Made by a program: the position numbers and the translations under genes. A stretch of 64,000 nt of DNA from an uncultured Clostridia bacterium (GTDB lineage Bacteria; Bacillota; Clostridia; Oscillospirales; Acutalibacteraceae), in contig CANQUV010000007.1 in assembly GCA_947627135.1 (NCBI GenBank), forward strand, positions 21,766-85,765, read 5' to 3'. How positions within the stretch are numbered: position 1 is the stretch's first letter; every line of letters starts with the position of its first letter. Of this stretch, positions 16,748-25,773 are shown piece after piece. Below the pieces are notes generated by a model. It ran no database searches, had not been told where the DNA came from, and saw only the letters and a list, made by a program, of their open reading frames with translations.

Positions 16748-17104
16748 ATGCTTAAAAATACTTTAAAAATGTTTGTTTGCATACTTTTATGTTTTTTTCT
16801 GTTTTCGTGCAGTTATGTGGAGCAAAGCTATGCCGACGAACTAATATCAAATGTATGGTATGCCGAAAATGAAAATGAAACTAAAGTTCAGCTTTCGTTT
16901 ACAGATGATAACAGAGCAGAACTGAAAATTGAAGGTGATGCAGATAATACATGTACAATATCGGGAGTTTGTGTGATAAATGAAACCTCTTTTGTAATAA
17001 GCGATGTAACAATGGCAAAAAATATATCAATAGATTATAAGCTTTTTGGAAATAAAATAGATCTTACATATATGGGTCAAACATTAACTCTTTTTAAAAA
17101 ATAA
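16748..17104 (+). CDS. Small lipoprotein of unknown function
   Basis: 118 residues. A lipoprotein signal peptide ends in FLFSC, giving lipid-modified Cys at about residue 21. The remaining ~95 residues look like a small beta-rich domain (LISNVWYAENENETKVQLSF), similar in style to lipocalin-like domains in clostridial lipoproteins, though no family can be named. GGAGAT precedes the ATG. Single gene, transcribed away from the DUF2804-like gene. Confidence 0.75.
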   Translation: MLKNTLKMFVCILLCFFLFSCSYVEQSYADELISNVWYAENENETKVQLSFTDDNRAELKIEGDADNTCTISGVCVINETSFVISDVTMAKNISIDYKLFGNKIDLTYMGQTLTLFKK

Positions 17105-17164
17105 ATTAAACGTTTTAACGGAGTTTTGTACTTTCAGACTGCAGCAAAGAAATACATATTCTTT

Positions 17165-17200
17165 AAATTCCGTAAGAAATTCCGTAAGAAATTCCGTGAG
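17165..17200 (+). repeat. Three tandem copies of a 12-bp unit
   Basis: AAATTCCGTAAG occurs at 17165-17176 and 17177-17188, then AAATTCCGTGAG at 17189-17200, with one change. Non-coding, between the lipoprotein gene and the 93-bp array. Confidence 0.85.
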
Positions 17201-17261
17201 CTTTTAAAAAAGTTCGACCAAAACTTATAATTTTTTAAAAATAATTAATTTTACAAATTAT

Positions 17262-17283
17262 GCGGCTTTATGCCGCTTTTTAT
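17262..17283 (+). terminator. Short terminator before the repeat array
   Basis: GCGGC-TTTAT-GCCGC followed by TTTTTATTTT. It probably ends the lipoprotein transcript. Confidence 0.7.
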
Positions 17284-17303
17284 TTTATAGAAAACTACTA
17301 GGA

Positions 17304-17833
17304 AATAATCGGGCATAAAAAGGTGTTTATATATGACGCTGTCTGCCCGGAGAAACAGCCCACCGGCTTTTTGTAGCTTATTGTAAACTAAAAGTAAATA
17401 ATCGGGCATAAAAAGATGTTCATATATGACGCTGTCTTCCCGGAGGAACAGCCCACCGGCTTTTTGTAGCTTATTTTAGACTGATAGGAAATAATCGGGC
17501 AAGAAAAGGTGTTCATATATGACGCTGTCTGCTCGGAGAAACAGCCCACCGGCTTTTTGTAGCTTATTTTAGACTGAAAGGAAATAATCGGGCATAAAAA
17601 GATGTTCATATATGACGATATCTGACCGGAGAAACAGCCCACCGGCTTTTTGTAGCTTATTTTAAACTGAAAGAAAATAATCGGGTATAAAAAGGTGTTC
17701 ATATATGACGCTGTCTGCTCGGAGAAACAGCCCACCGGCTTTTTGTAGCTTATTTTAAACTGAAAGAAAATAATCGGGCATAAAAAGGTGTTCATATATG
17801 ACGCTGTCTGCTCGGAGAAACAGCCCACCGGCT
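17304..17833. repeat. Array of five full and one partial 93-bp tandem repeats
   Basis: Units start with AATAATCGGG at 17304, 17397, 17490, 17583, 17676 and 17769, exactly 93 bases apart with no indels. The last unit is cut after ~65 bases. Each unit contains a TCATATATGA palindrome (degenerate in the first copy), a GCTGT/ACAGC-bounded stretch (altered in the fourth copy), and CAGCCCACCGGCTTTTTG, which could form a short terminator-like hairpin. Copies differ by a few substitutions. Since 93 is a multiple of 3, a minus-strand frame stays open, but it lacks a ribosome site. A diverged single relative lies at 53305-53382. Confidence 0.95.
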
Positions 17834-17883
17834 GTTTTTGCTCAAAAAAATATTTGATATTCCTTATAAAATGGGTAAATTTG

Positions 17884-17912
17884 TTGATATATTTCTTTGA
17901 TTATGATATAAT
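17884..17912 (+). promoter_or_regulatory. SigA promoter of the ruvCAB operon
   Basis: TTGATA (17884-17889), 17-base spacer, TATAAT (17907-17912) with an upstream TG. It lies ~90 bases before ruvC and just after the repeat array. No SOS box recognised. Confidence 0.78.
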
Positions 17913-18002
17913 AACCCTAATATGCCTTATTATGTCTGTTTTTAAATAAATGTAATTATAAGGTTTAAATTAAGTTGAAAAAGTCAGGGGTTGAATAGCT
18001 GC

Positions 18003-18512
18003 ATGGTTGTAATGGGAATAGATCCGGGTTATGCTATTGTTGGCTGGGGCGCTGTTGCAAATAAAGGTATTAACTATAAACCTTTAGGTTTTGGAGCTGT
18101 TACAACTGATGCAGAATCAGATTTCAACAAACGGCTGCAAATAATTTACGATAGTATATATTCTCTCCTTAACAGATGTCGTCCGGACGCACTTGCAATA
18201 GAAAGACTTTATTTTACTACTAACCAAAAAACAGCGATAATGGTGGCAGAGGCAAGAGGAGTAATTTTACTTTCAGCACAAAAGCAAAGCATACCGATAT
18301 TTGAATACACACCGCTTCAGGTAAAAACAGCAGTAACCGGATACGGCAAAGCAAAAAAGAATCAGGTTATGGAAATGACAAGACGACTTTTAGGGTTAAA
18401 AGAAGTTCCAAAGCCTGACGATACTGCCGATGCACTTGCTATTGCGGTTTGTCACCTGCAGGCGGCAGGTTCACAGTTAAGACAAACAATGTTTCAAAAG
18501 GGGTTAAAATAA
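18003..18512 (+). CDS. ruvC: Holliday junction resolvase RuvC
   Basis: 169 residues from the ATG at 18003 (product MVVMGIDPGY). The TTG at 17991 abuts the AGGGG ribosome site and is unlikely. The catalytic acids of the RNase H-like fold are in GIDPGYAIVGWG (Asp), AIERLYF (Glu) and KPDDTADALAIAVCH (Asp pair). It cuts four-way junctions during recombinational repair, with RuvAB encoded directly downstream. The stop overlaps the ruvA start by one base (TAATG). Confidence 0.95.
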   Translation: MVVMGIDPGYAIVGWGAVANKGINYKPLGFGAVTTDAESDFNKRLQIIYDSIYSLLNRCRPDALAIERLYFTTNQKTAIMVAEARGVILLSAQKQSIPIFEYTPLQVKTAVTGYGKAKKNQVMEMTRRLLGLKEVPKPDDTADALAIAVCHLQAAGSQLRQTMFQKGLK

Positions 18513-19108
18513 TGCTATATTCCGTAAGAGGAAAATTAATTCATACAGAGTCTAATGTGGCGGTAGTTGAATGTGGCGGTGTAGGTTTTAAATGCAATAC
18601 CACCATGAACACCTTAAAACAGATAAAATTAAATACAGAGGTTACTCTTTATACATATTTAAATGTAAGAGAAGATTCAATGGAGCTGTTCGGATTTTCA
18701 ACCAATACAGAGTTAGCAACTTTTAAGACCTTAATTGGAGTCAGCGGAGTAGGTCCAAAGGTAGGACTTGCCATTTTATCTGTTTTAACACCAAATCAGG
18801 TAGCTTTGTCAATTGCATCAAATGATGTAAAATCCATTACTCTCGCACAAGGTGTAGGAAAAAAGCTTGCGCAAAGAATAGTATTAGAGCTAAAAGACAA
18901 GTTGAAATCGGTAATATCTGATGAAAGCGGAATAAGTGAGGTAAATGTAGAAGTATTTACCAATGGAAATATAAATAAAGCAGTAGAGGCATTAACAGTT
19001 TTAGGTTATACTCCGGCAGAAGTAACGCCTTATCTTTCAAAAATGGATTCCTCAATGCCCGTTGAAAAGCTGATTGGGGAAACACTGAAACAATTGGGAA
19101 AAAATTAA
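18512..19108 (+). CDS. ruvA: Holliday junction branch migration protein RuvA
   Basis: 198 residues from the ATG at 18512, overlapping the ruvC stop by one base, with AAAAGGGG upstream. The OB-fold N-terminus (MLYSVRGKLI) is followed by the helix-hairpin-helix pair (LIGVSGVGPKVGLAILS and AQGVGKKLAQRIVLELKDKL) and a C-terminal RuvB-contact domain (EALTVLGYTPAEV). Tetramers bind the junction and load RuvB. Confidence 0.96.
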   Translation: MLYSVRGKLIHTESNVAVVECGGVGFKCNTTMNTLKQIKLNTEVTLYTYLNVREDSMELFGFSTNTELATFKTLIGVSGVGPKVGLAILSVLTPNQVALSIASNDVKSITLAQGVGKKLAQRIVLELKDKLKSVISDESGISEVNVEVFTNGNINKAVEALTVLGYTPAEVTPYLSKMDSSMPVEKLIGETLKQLGKN

Positions 19109-19153
19109 TACTTAATCTGTATAAATATTATTCAAAATAAAGGAATCAAAAAC

Positions 19154-20218
19154 ATGAGTTATGAATTTTCAGAAGAGTTTGATTTTGAAAACAGAATAAT
19201 GGATACATCAGAAATACCTGAAGATACTGCGGAAGGCGATAACCCTTTACGACCGAAAACTCTTGATGAATATATAGGTCAGGAAAAGGTAAAAGAAAAT
19301 CTCAAGGTTTTTATAGAAGCGGCGAAGAAGAGAGGAGAAACCCTTGACCATGTTTTGCTTTACGGTCCTCCCGGACTTGGTAAAACTACTCTTTCAGCAA
19401 TTATTGCAAGGGAAATGGGAGTCTCAATAAGAATCACATCCGGACCTGCAATTGAAAAGCCGGGAGATTTAGCGTCACTGCTTACAAATCTTAATTCGGG
19501 AGATGTACTTTTTATAGACGAAATACATCGGTTAAGCCGTGCGGTAGAAGAGGTTTTGTATCCATCAATGGAGGACTTTGCAATTGATATTATAACAGGC
19601 AAAGGTCAAATGGCGGCGTCGTATCATTTGCCGCTTCCACACTTTACTTTAGTTGGTGCAACAACAAGGGCCGGACAGCTTACAGCACCTTTAAGGGACA
19701 GGTTTGGAGTAGTTTTGAGGCTTGAACTGTACAACCCGGAAGAACTTGCACAAATTATTGAAAGAAGTGCAGGAATATTAAATATTGATATAGAACATGA
19801 CGGAGCATTGGAGATAGCCTCACGTTCAAGAGGAACCCCTCGAATAGCCAACAGACTTTTAAAGAGAGTTCGAGATTTTGCCCAGGTAATTTCAAACGGG
19901 GTAATTACCTGTGATACAGCCAGAATTGCCCTTGATAAGCTTGAAATTGACGAGCTTGGACTGGATCAGAATGACCGACGAATGCTGGAAGCTATAATTA
20001 AATTTTATAACGGCGGACCTGTCGGAATAGAAACACTTGCAGCGGCAATCGGAGAAGAAGCAGTAACAATTGAAGATGTTTACGAGCCTTACTTGATGCA
20101 GATAGGATTTTTGTCAAGAACACCCAGAGGCAGATGTGTAACAGCAGAGGCGTGCAGGCATTTAGGTTATGATACACAGGCGGGAAAAATCAATTCGCAG
20201 CCAACGTTATTTGAATAA
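19154..20218 (+). CDS. ruvB: Holliday junction helicase RuvB
   Basis: 354 residues. AAA+ motor with Walker [14 protein letters not shown], Walker [12 protein letters not shown], sensor 1 LVGATTRAG and arginine finger region PLRDRFG. A C-terminal winged helix ends [12 protein letters not shown]. It drives branch migration with RuvA. Length is typical. AAAGGA precedes the ATG. glmM begins 17 bases after the stop, so the operon continues. Confidence 0.97.
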   Translation: MSYEFSEEFDFENRIMDTSEIPEDTAEGDNPLRPKTLDEYIGQEKVKENLKVFIEAAKKRGETLDHVLLYGPPGLGKTTLSAIIAREMGVSIRITSGPAIEKPGDLASLLTNLNSGDVLFIDEIHRLSRAVEEVLYPSMEDFAIDIITGKGQMAASYHLPLPHFTLVGATTRAGQLTAPLRDRFGVVLRLELYNPEELAQIIERSAGILNIDIEHDGALEIASRSRGTPRIANRLLKRVRDFAQVISNGVITCDTARIALDKLEIDELGLDQNDRRMLEAIIKFYNGGPVGIETLAAAIGEEAVTIEDVYEPYLMQIGFLSRTPRGRCVTAEACRHLGYDTQAGKINSQPTLFE

Positions 20219-20235
20219 ATATTTTGGAGGAAATT

Positions 20236-21585
20236 ATGGGAAGATTATTTGGAACAGACGGCGTAAGAGGAATTGCAAACGACCAGCTTACTCCCGAACT
20301 TGCTATGAATATAGGCAGGGCGGCAGCTATGGTTTTAATAAATGATGAGGTTAAAAACCCAACAATACTTATTGGCAAAGATACCAGATTATCAGGAGAT
20401 ATGCTTGAAGGAGCACTGATTGCAGGTCTTTGCTCTGTTGGAGCTAATGTTAAGCTTTTAGGAGTAATACCGACTCCCGCAGTAGCATATTTGATTGGAA
20501 AATATAAAGCAGATGCAGGAATAATGATATCAGCGTCACATAATCCATTTGAATTTAACGGGATTAAAATTTTCAGCGACGAAGGATATAAGCTCCCCGA
20601 CGACCTTGAAGAACAAATTGAAGCAATAGTTCTTAATAATGTAGAGCCCTATAAGGTTGCAAAAGAAAATGAAATCGGTACAGTAGAAGTTATCAAGAAT
20701 GCTGCTGAAGACTATATAGAACATATTGTTTCTGCAATTAATACAGATTTAACAGGTATGGAAATTGCCATTGACTGTTCAAACGGTTCATCATCAAGAA
20801 CTGCGCAAAAACTGTTTGAAAGACTAGGTGCAAAATGCTATATGCTTTTTGATAATCCTGACGGAATAAATATAAACAAAGATTGCGGTTCAACACATCT
20901 TGAAGCATTACAAAAATATGTTGTAGAAAAAAAACTTGACGCAGGGCTTGCATTTGACGGAGACGCTGACAGATGTCTGGCGGTAGATGATAAAGGACAG
21001 CTTGTTGACGGTGACTATATTATAGCTATAATAGCAGCAGATATGAAAAGCAGGGGAGTACTTAAAAGAGATACGGTAGTTGGAACAGTAATGACAAATA
21101 TGGGCTTTAATAAATTCTGTGAAGCTAATGGAATTCATTTTGTTTCTACAAAGGTTGGCGACAGATATGTTTTGGAGTCAATGCTTTTAGACGGTTATAA
21201 CATAGGCGGAGAGCAGTCAGGACATGTTATTTTGCTTGATTACTGCACAACAGGCGACGGACAGCTTACAGGTGCAACACTTTTAAGTTTAATAAACAGA
21301 AGAAAGGCAAAACTCTCATCCATAGCAACTCTTATGGAAAGATATCCTCAGGTTCTTATAAATGTAAATGTTTCAAACGAAGGTAAGCTTGATTTTTATG
21401 TAGATAAAGAGATCAAAGCAGAAATTAAAAGAGTAACAGATATTTTAGGAAATACAGGCAGAATTCTTGTAAGGGTATCAGGAACAGAGCCACTGGTAAG
21501 AGTAATGCTTGAGGGTGAAAATTTAGAACAAATTACAAAACTTGCAAACGAAACAGCCTCACTTATAAAGGAAAGACTTTCATAA
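20236..21585 (+). CDS. glmM: Phosphoglucosamine mutase GlmM
   Basis: 449 residues from the ATG at 20236; TTTTGGAGG is its ribosome site, and the in-frame TTG at 20224 lies within that site. N-terminal MGRLFGTDGVRG, phosphoserine loop ISASHNP (Ser at ~101), metal loop FDGDADRCLA and C-terminal RVSGTEPLVRVM phosphate-binding loop are all present. It converts glucosamine-6-phosphate to glucosamine-1-phosphate for peptidoglycan precursor synthesis. Its stop overlaps the next start (TAATG). Confidence 0.96.
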   Translation: MGRLFGTDGVRGIANDQLTPELAMNIGRAAAMVLINDEVKNPTILIGKDTRLSGDMLEGALIAGLCSVGANVKLLGVIPTPAVAYLIGKYKADAGIMISASHNPFEFNGIKIFSDEGYKLPDDLEEQIEAIVLNNVEPYKVAKENEIGTVEVIKNAAEDYIEHIVSAINTDLTGMEIAIDCSNGSSSRTAQKLFERLGAKCYMLFDNPDGININKDCGSTHLEALQKYVVEKKLDAGLAFDGDADRCLAVDDKGQLVDGDYIIAIIAADMKSRGVLKRDTVVGTVMTNMGFNKFCEANGIHFVSTKVGDRYVLESMLLDGYNIGGEQSGHVILLDYCTTGDGQLTGATLLSLINRRKAKLSSIATLMERYPQVLINVNVSNEGKLDFYVDKEIKAEIKRVTDILGNTGRILVRVSGTEPLVRVMLEGENLEQITKLANETASLIKERLS

Positions 21586-22448
21586 TGAGAATAACTAAAA
21601 ACTGGAAAGATTATGAATTGCTAGATGCTTCAGACGGTGAAAGACTTGAACGCTGGAAAGATATTATACTTATAAGACCCGACCCGCAGATAATATGGAC
21701 AACAGATAAGAAAAATCCTTTATGGAAAAAAGCCCATGCAAGATACCATAGAAGCAATAAAGGGGGAGGCAGTTGGCAGATATATAAAAAGATTCCTAAT
21801 CAGTGGAGTATAAATTATAATAATCTTGTATTTAATATTAAACCTATGGGATTTAAGCATACAGGTGTTTTTCCCGAACAGGCGGTGAACTGGGATTTTG
21901 TAAGCCAAAAAATAAAGAATGAAAAAAGTAAAGTAAAAGTATTGAATCTGTTCGGATATACAGGCTGTGCAACACTTTCCTGTTTGAATTCAGGAGCGGA
22001 GGTTTGTCATGTTGATGCTTCAAAAGGAATGGTACAATGGGCAAAAGAAAATGCAGTATCAAGTAAAATAGCAGATAAGCCTGTAAGATGGCTTGTAGAT
22101 GACTGCATTAAGTTTGTTCAGCGTGAAATTCGTCGGGGCAATAAATATGACGGTATCATTATGGACCCTCCCTCTTATGGCAGAGGTCCAAACGGAGAAG
22201 TTTGGAAACTTGAAGAACAACTTTATTCTCTTGTAGAATTATGCCGACAGGTAATGTCAGATAATCCGCTGTTTTTCATTCTTAATTCCTATACAACCGG
22301 ACTGTCGCCTGCGGTAATGGAATATCTGCTTGGAGTTGTGCTTAAATCAAAATTTGGCGGCAGTGTTTCATCAGATGAAATAGGATTGCCTGTAACGGAT
22401 ACAAAACTTGTTTTACCCTGTGGTTCAACAGCAATCTGGGAAAGATAA
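21585..22448 (+). CDS. Class I SAM-dependent RNA methyltransferase, RlmI/RlmL-like C-terminal type
   Basis: 287 residues. The methyltransferase core reads VLNLFGYTGCATLSCLNSGAEVCHVDASKGMVQWAKEN when taken in steps: FGYTG is the SAM loop and HVDASKG the acidic loop. The catalytic-type motif IIMDPPSYGRG follows. These are the hallmarks of the RlmI/YccW and RlmKL family that methylates 23S rRNA at cytosine C5. It lacks the PUA domain of E. coli RlmI and is shorter, so the exact site is unknown. The start overlaps the glmM stop by one base. Confidence 0.82.
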   Translation: MRITKNWKDYELLDASDGERLERWKDIILIRPDPQIIWTTDKKNPLWKKAHARYHRSNKGGGSWQIYKKIPNQWSINYNNLVFNIKPMGFKHTGVFPEQAVNWDFVSQKIKNEKSKVKVLNLFGYTGCATLSCLNSGAEVCHVDASKGMVQWAKENAVSSKIADKPVRWLVDDCIKFVQREIRRGNKYDGIIMDPPSYGRGPNGEVWKLEEQLYSLVELCRQVMSDNPLFFILNSYTTGLSPAVMEYLLGVVLKSKFGGSVSSDEIGLPVTDTKLVLPCGSTAIWER

Positions 22449-22463
22449 TATTTGGAGAATTAT

Positions 22464-23315
22464 ATGGAGTTTATATCTGCTAATAAAATTACTTTTAACT
22501 ATGAAAATGATGATGAACATCAAAACTTAATAACAAAAAATGCAATAGACGGTGTTTCTTTTGAAGTTAAAAGGGGAGAATTCGTAGCACTTTTAGGTCA
22601 TAACGGTTGCGGTAAATCTACAATGGCTAAACTCTTTAATGCTATGCTCCTGCCGCAAAAGGGCAGTGTATTTGTTGACGGCATAGATACAAAAACAGAA
22701 GAAAAAACCTTTGATATAAGAAAACAAGTGGGATTGGTTCTGCAAAATCCCGATAATCAGCTTGTGGCAAGCATTGTAGAGGAAGATGTAGCATTTGGTC
22801 CTGAAAATTTAGGGATTCCCCCTAAAGAAATCAGAGAAAGGGTAGATAATGCCCTTAAAGCGGTAGATATGTATGAATACAGAAAACATGCCCCTTATAA
22901 ATTAAGCGGAGGACAGAAACAGCGTATTGCTATTGCAGGTATAATTGCTATGGAACCTGATTGTATAGTACTTGACGAGCCTACTGCTATGCTAGATCCA
23001 AAAGGCAGAGATGAAGTATTAAAGGCTATACTAAAGCTTAATAAAGAAAATAATATAACAATAATCCTTATTACTCATTATATGGACGAAGCCGTTTTGG
23101 CAGACAGGGTTGTTGTTATGGATAAAGGAAAGATTTTAACACAGGGAACACCTCAAAAGGTTTTTTCACAGGTTGATCTTTTAAAAAAACACCGCCTTGA
23201 TGTTCCGCAGGCTACGGAGCTTGCCTATAAGCTTAAATGCAGCGGAGTAAAAATAGATAAAATGCCTCTCACAGACGAGGAATGTATAGAAATGCTGGAG
23301 GGTATTTTAAAATGA
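22464..23315 (+). CDS. ecfA1: ECF transporter ATPase EcfA1
   Basis: 283 residues from the ATG at 22464; TTGGAGAAT is the ribosome site, and the in-frame TTG at 22452 is inside it. ABC ATPase motifs: Walker [14 protein letters not shown]-loop [12 protein letters not shown], signature [13 protein letters not shown], Walker [12 protein letters not shown] and switch His ITHYMDEA. The Q-loop NPDNQ is typical of group II ECF A-subunits. It pairs with EcfA2 and EcfT. The stop overlaps the ecfA2 start by four bases (ATGA). Confidence 0.94.
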   Translation: MEFISANKITFNYENDDEHQNLITKNAIDGVSFEVKRGEFVALLGHNGCGKSTMAKLFNAMLLPQKGSVFVDGIDTKTEEKTFDIRKQVGLVLQNPDNQLVASIVEEDVAFGPENLGIPPKEIRERVDNALKAVDMYEYRKHAPYKLSGGQKQRIAIAGIIAMEPDCIVLDEPTAMLDPKGRDEVLKAILKLNKENNITIILITHYMDEAVLADRVVVMDKGKILTQGTPQKVFSQVDLLKKHRLDVPQATELAYKLKCSGVKIDKMPLTDEECIEMLEGILK

Positions 23316-24178
23316 GTATAATTGAAACAAAGGATTTGTCTTTTGTTTACGGTATAGGAACCCCGTTCGAAAAAAGAGCAGTAAACAATGTTAATATAAA
23401 AATAGAAAAAGGTGAATTTGTCGGAATAATGGGACATACCGGTTCAGGCAAATCTACCTTTGTTCAAATGCTGAACGGTTTAATCAAACCAACTTCGGGA
23501 CAAGTATTTATAAACGGTAAAAATATTTGGGAAAATCCAAAGGAAATAAGAAAAGTAAGGTTTCAGGTAGGAATGGTTTTTCAATATCCCGAATATCAGC
23601 TTTTTGAAGAGACTGTATATAAAGATATTTCATTCGGACCTAAAAATATGGAACTAACCGAATCGGAAATAGATAAAAAAGTAAGAGATGCAGCAAGATT
23701 TGTAAATTTAAGTGAAGAGCTTCTCCATAAATCGCCGTTTGATCTGTCAGGCGGAGAAAAACGCCGTGCGGCTATTGCAGGAGTGCTTTCAATGGACCCC
23801 GATGTACTTATTCTTGATGAACCTACCGCAGGTTTAGACCCGGTGGGACGAGATGTGCTTTTAAGTCAGATTTGCCAGTATCATAAGGAGAGACAAAATA
23901 CTGTTTTGCTTGTTTCTCACAGTATGGAGGATATTGCAAGAGTATCAGACAGAATTATGGTTATGAATAAATCAAACCTTGAAATGTTTGATAAACCAAA
24001 AAATGTTTTCTCGCATGATAAATACCTAGAAGAAATCGGACTTCGTGTACCGCAGATAACAAAAATAATGGCTGTTTTAAAAGAAAAGGGCTATGATTTT
24101 TCAGACGGAATTTTAACTGTGGAACAAGCCTTTGTAGAAATTCTAACAAAATTGAATAAGGAGGGAAAGCTATGGTAA
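23312..24178 (+). CDS. ecfA2: ECF transporter ATPase EcfA2
   Basis: 288 residues from the ATG at 23312, overlapping ecfA1. Walker [14 protein letters not shown]-loop [12 protein letters not shown] (typical of EcfA2), signature [14 protein letters not shown], Walker [14 protein letters not shown] and switch VSHSMED. It forms the heterodimeric motor with EcfA1. It overlaps the ecfT start by seven bases. Confidence 0.94.
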   Translation: MSIIETKDLSFVYGIGTPFEKRAVNNVNIKIEKGEFVGIMGHTGSGKSTFVQMLNGLIKPTSGQVFINGKNIWENPKEIRKVRFQVGMVFQYPEYQLFEETVYKDISFGPKNMELTESEIDKKVRDAARFVNLSEELLHKSPFDLSGGEKRRAAIAGVLSMDPDVLILDEPTAGLDPVGRDVLLSQICQYHKERQNTVLLVSHSMEDIARVSDRIMVMNKSNLEMFDKPKNVFSHDKYLEEIGLRVPQITKIMAVLKEKGYDFSDGILTVEQAFVEILTKLNKEGKLW

Positions 24179-24984
24179 GAGATGTAACTTTAGGCCAGTA
24201 TCTTCCCGGAAAAAGTCTTATTCACAGAATGGATGCGAGAGCAAAAATTATTTTGCTTATTTCATTTATCGTATTAATATTCTGCGCATTTAATTTCGTA
24301 TCTTTGGCACTGACAGCTGCGGTTACTGTTATAATCGTACTTTCAAGCGGTATCCCTTTAAAAATGTATTTAAAAGGTCTGAAGGTAATTATAGTAATAG
24401 TTATTATAACCTCAATTTTAAATATCTTTTACGGAATAGGTGAACCTCTTTTCCAATGGGGATTTTTAACAATAACATGGTCGGGAATCAGCAGGGCAAT
24501 ATTTGTAACCATAAGAATCATTTGTTTAATTCTTGCAACATCAGCCTTAACCTTTACCACATCTCCCACAGATTTAACAGACGCCATTGAAAGATTGATG
24601 AAGCCTCTAAAGGTTTTTCATATAAAGGTTCATGAAATAGCTATGATGATGACAATTGCACTAAGATTTATTCCGACTCTGCTTGAAGAAACAGATAAAA
24701 TAATGCAGGCGCAGAAGGCGAGAGGAGCAGATATGGATTCAGGGAATATAATTCAAAGAATTAAAGCTCTTATACCTGTTTTAATACCGCTTTTTGTATC
24801 CTCCTTCAGAAGGGCTTATGAGCTTGCCATGGCTATGGAATGTCGTTGTTATCAGGGAGGAGAAGGAAGAACTAAAATGAAAGTGCTGCATATAGCAAAA
24901 ATTGACTATATAGTAATTTCTTTAATGATAGTAGTTTTGGCAGGAGTAATTTTATGCAACATATTTTTTCCGACAGTTGTATGA
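24172..24984 (+). CDS. ecfT: ECF transporter transmembrane subunit EcfT
   Basis: 270 residues with about five membrane segments. The N-terminus (GQYLPGKSLIHRMDARAKI) is characteristic of EcfT. The coupling helices carry the paired Ala-Arg-Gly type motifs that dock on the ATPases: QAKARGAD and MAMECRCYQGG (a variant of the usual second ARG motif). It links the ATPases to interchangeable S components. FolT (1583-2119) and RibU (2346-3050) are the ones visible in this window. GGAGGG precedes the ATG. Confidence 0.94.
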   Translation: MVRDVTLGQYLPGKSLIHRMDARAKIILLISFIVLIFCAFNFVSLALTAAVTVIIVLSSGIPLKMYLKGLKVIIVIVIITSILNIFYGIGEPLFQWGFLTITWSGISRAIFVTIRIICLILATSALTFTTSPTDLTDAIERLMKPLKVFHIKVHEIAMMMTIALRFIPTLLEETDKIMQAQKARGADMDSGNIIQRIKALIPVLIPLFVSSFRRAYELAMAMECRCYQGGEGRTKMKVLHIAKIDYIVISLMIVVLAGVILCNIFFPTVV

Positions 24985-25760
24985 ATAGAATAAGTAGTAT
25001 AAGCAGAGAAAAAAATAGCGGTATAAAGAATTTGCTGTTAACAATTTCGTATGACGGAAGCTGTTTTCACGGCTGGCAGATCCAGCAAAATGCAGTAACG
25101 GTACAGCAGATTTTTCAGGAAGCACTTTATAAAATAATTTCACAAATTCCTGATATTAAAGGTTGCAGCAGAACAGATTCAGGAGTTCATGCTAATATGT
25201 ATTGTATAAGTATGAAAACCGACCATCCTATTTCTTCTGTAAGACTGAAAGCAGCGCTTAACCGTTATTTGCCTAAATCAATAGCAGTGCTTGACTGTAA
25301 AGAAGTATCTGCTGATTTTCATGCCAGATACAGCTGTAAAAGCAAGGAATATATTTATAAAATTTGGAATGATGAAGTAAGAAATCCGTTTTTAGATGGA
25401 TATGCACTTCATTATAGATATTATTTAGATGAGAAAATGTTAAATAAAGCTTCGCAGGCTTATGTAGGAAAACATGACTTTACCTCATTTTGCACAAAAG
25501 ATAAAAGAGAAAAAGGTGATTTTACCAGAAATGTAAAAATGTTTTCCGTTGAAAGAAATGATAAGGTTATAACTATGAAAGTAGAAGCAGATGGTTTTTT
25601 ATATAATATGGTAAGGATAATGGTAGGAACACTTTTACGAGTACAGCAAGGAAAAATCAAGTGGAATGAGATCCCCGAAATAATTGAGCGAAAAAACAGA
25701 AAGTATGCAGGACCGACTGCACCTGCACATGGACTTTATCTTAATAAAGTAAATTATTGA
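24954..25760 (+). CDS. truA: tRNA pseudouridine synthase TruA
   Basis: 268 residues from the ATG at 24954, which has GCAGGAG at good spacing and overlaps ecfT by 31 bases. An alternative ATG at 24981 would give an ATGA overlap but has no ribosome site. Family motifs are ISYDGSCFHGWQIQ, the catalytic CSRTDSGVHA (Asp nucleophile), YRYYLDEKM and the C-terminal DGFLYNMVRIMVGTLL. It modifies U38-U40 in the tRNA anticodon arm. truA adjoining the ecf genes is the usual Firmicutes arrangement. Confidence 0.95.
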   Translation: MQHIFSDSCMNRISSISREKNSGIKNLLLTISYDGSCFHGWQIQQNAVTVQQIFQEALYKIISQIPDIKGCSRTDSGVHANMYCISMKTDHPISSVRLKAALNRYLPKSIAVLDCKEVSADFHARYSCKSKEYIYKIWNDEVRNPFLDGYALHYRYYLDEKMLNKASQAYVGKHDFTSFCTKDKREKGDFTRNVKMFSVERNDKVITMKVEADGFLYNMVRIMVGTLLRVQQGKIKWNEIPEIIERKNRKYAGPTAPAHGLYLNKVNY

Positions 25761-25773
25761 AAGGGGCATAAAA

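Noticed and set aside
17388..17828. Minus-strand ORF of 146 codons with a 31-residue repeat (GCFSEQTASYMNTF-type)
   Set aside because: It exists only because the 93-bp DNA repeat is a multiple of three. It starts at a GTG with no ribosome site, inside the array, and has no promoter. I treat it as a by-product of the repeat.
17304..17833. CRISPR array
   Set aside because: Whole 93-bp units are repeated with no unique spacers between short repeats, and no cas genes are in the window.
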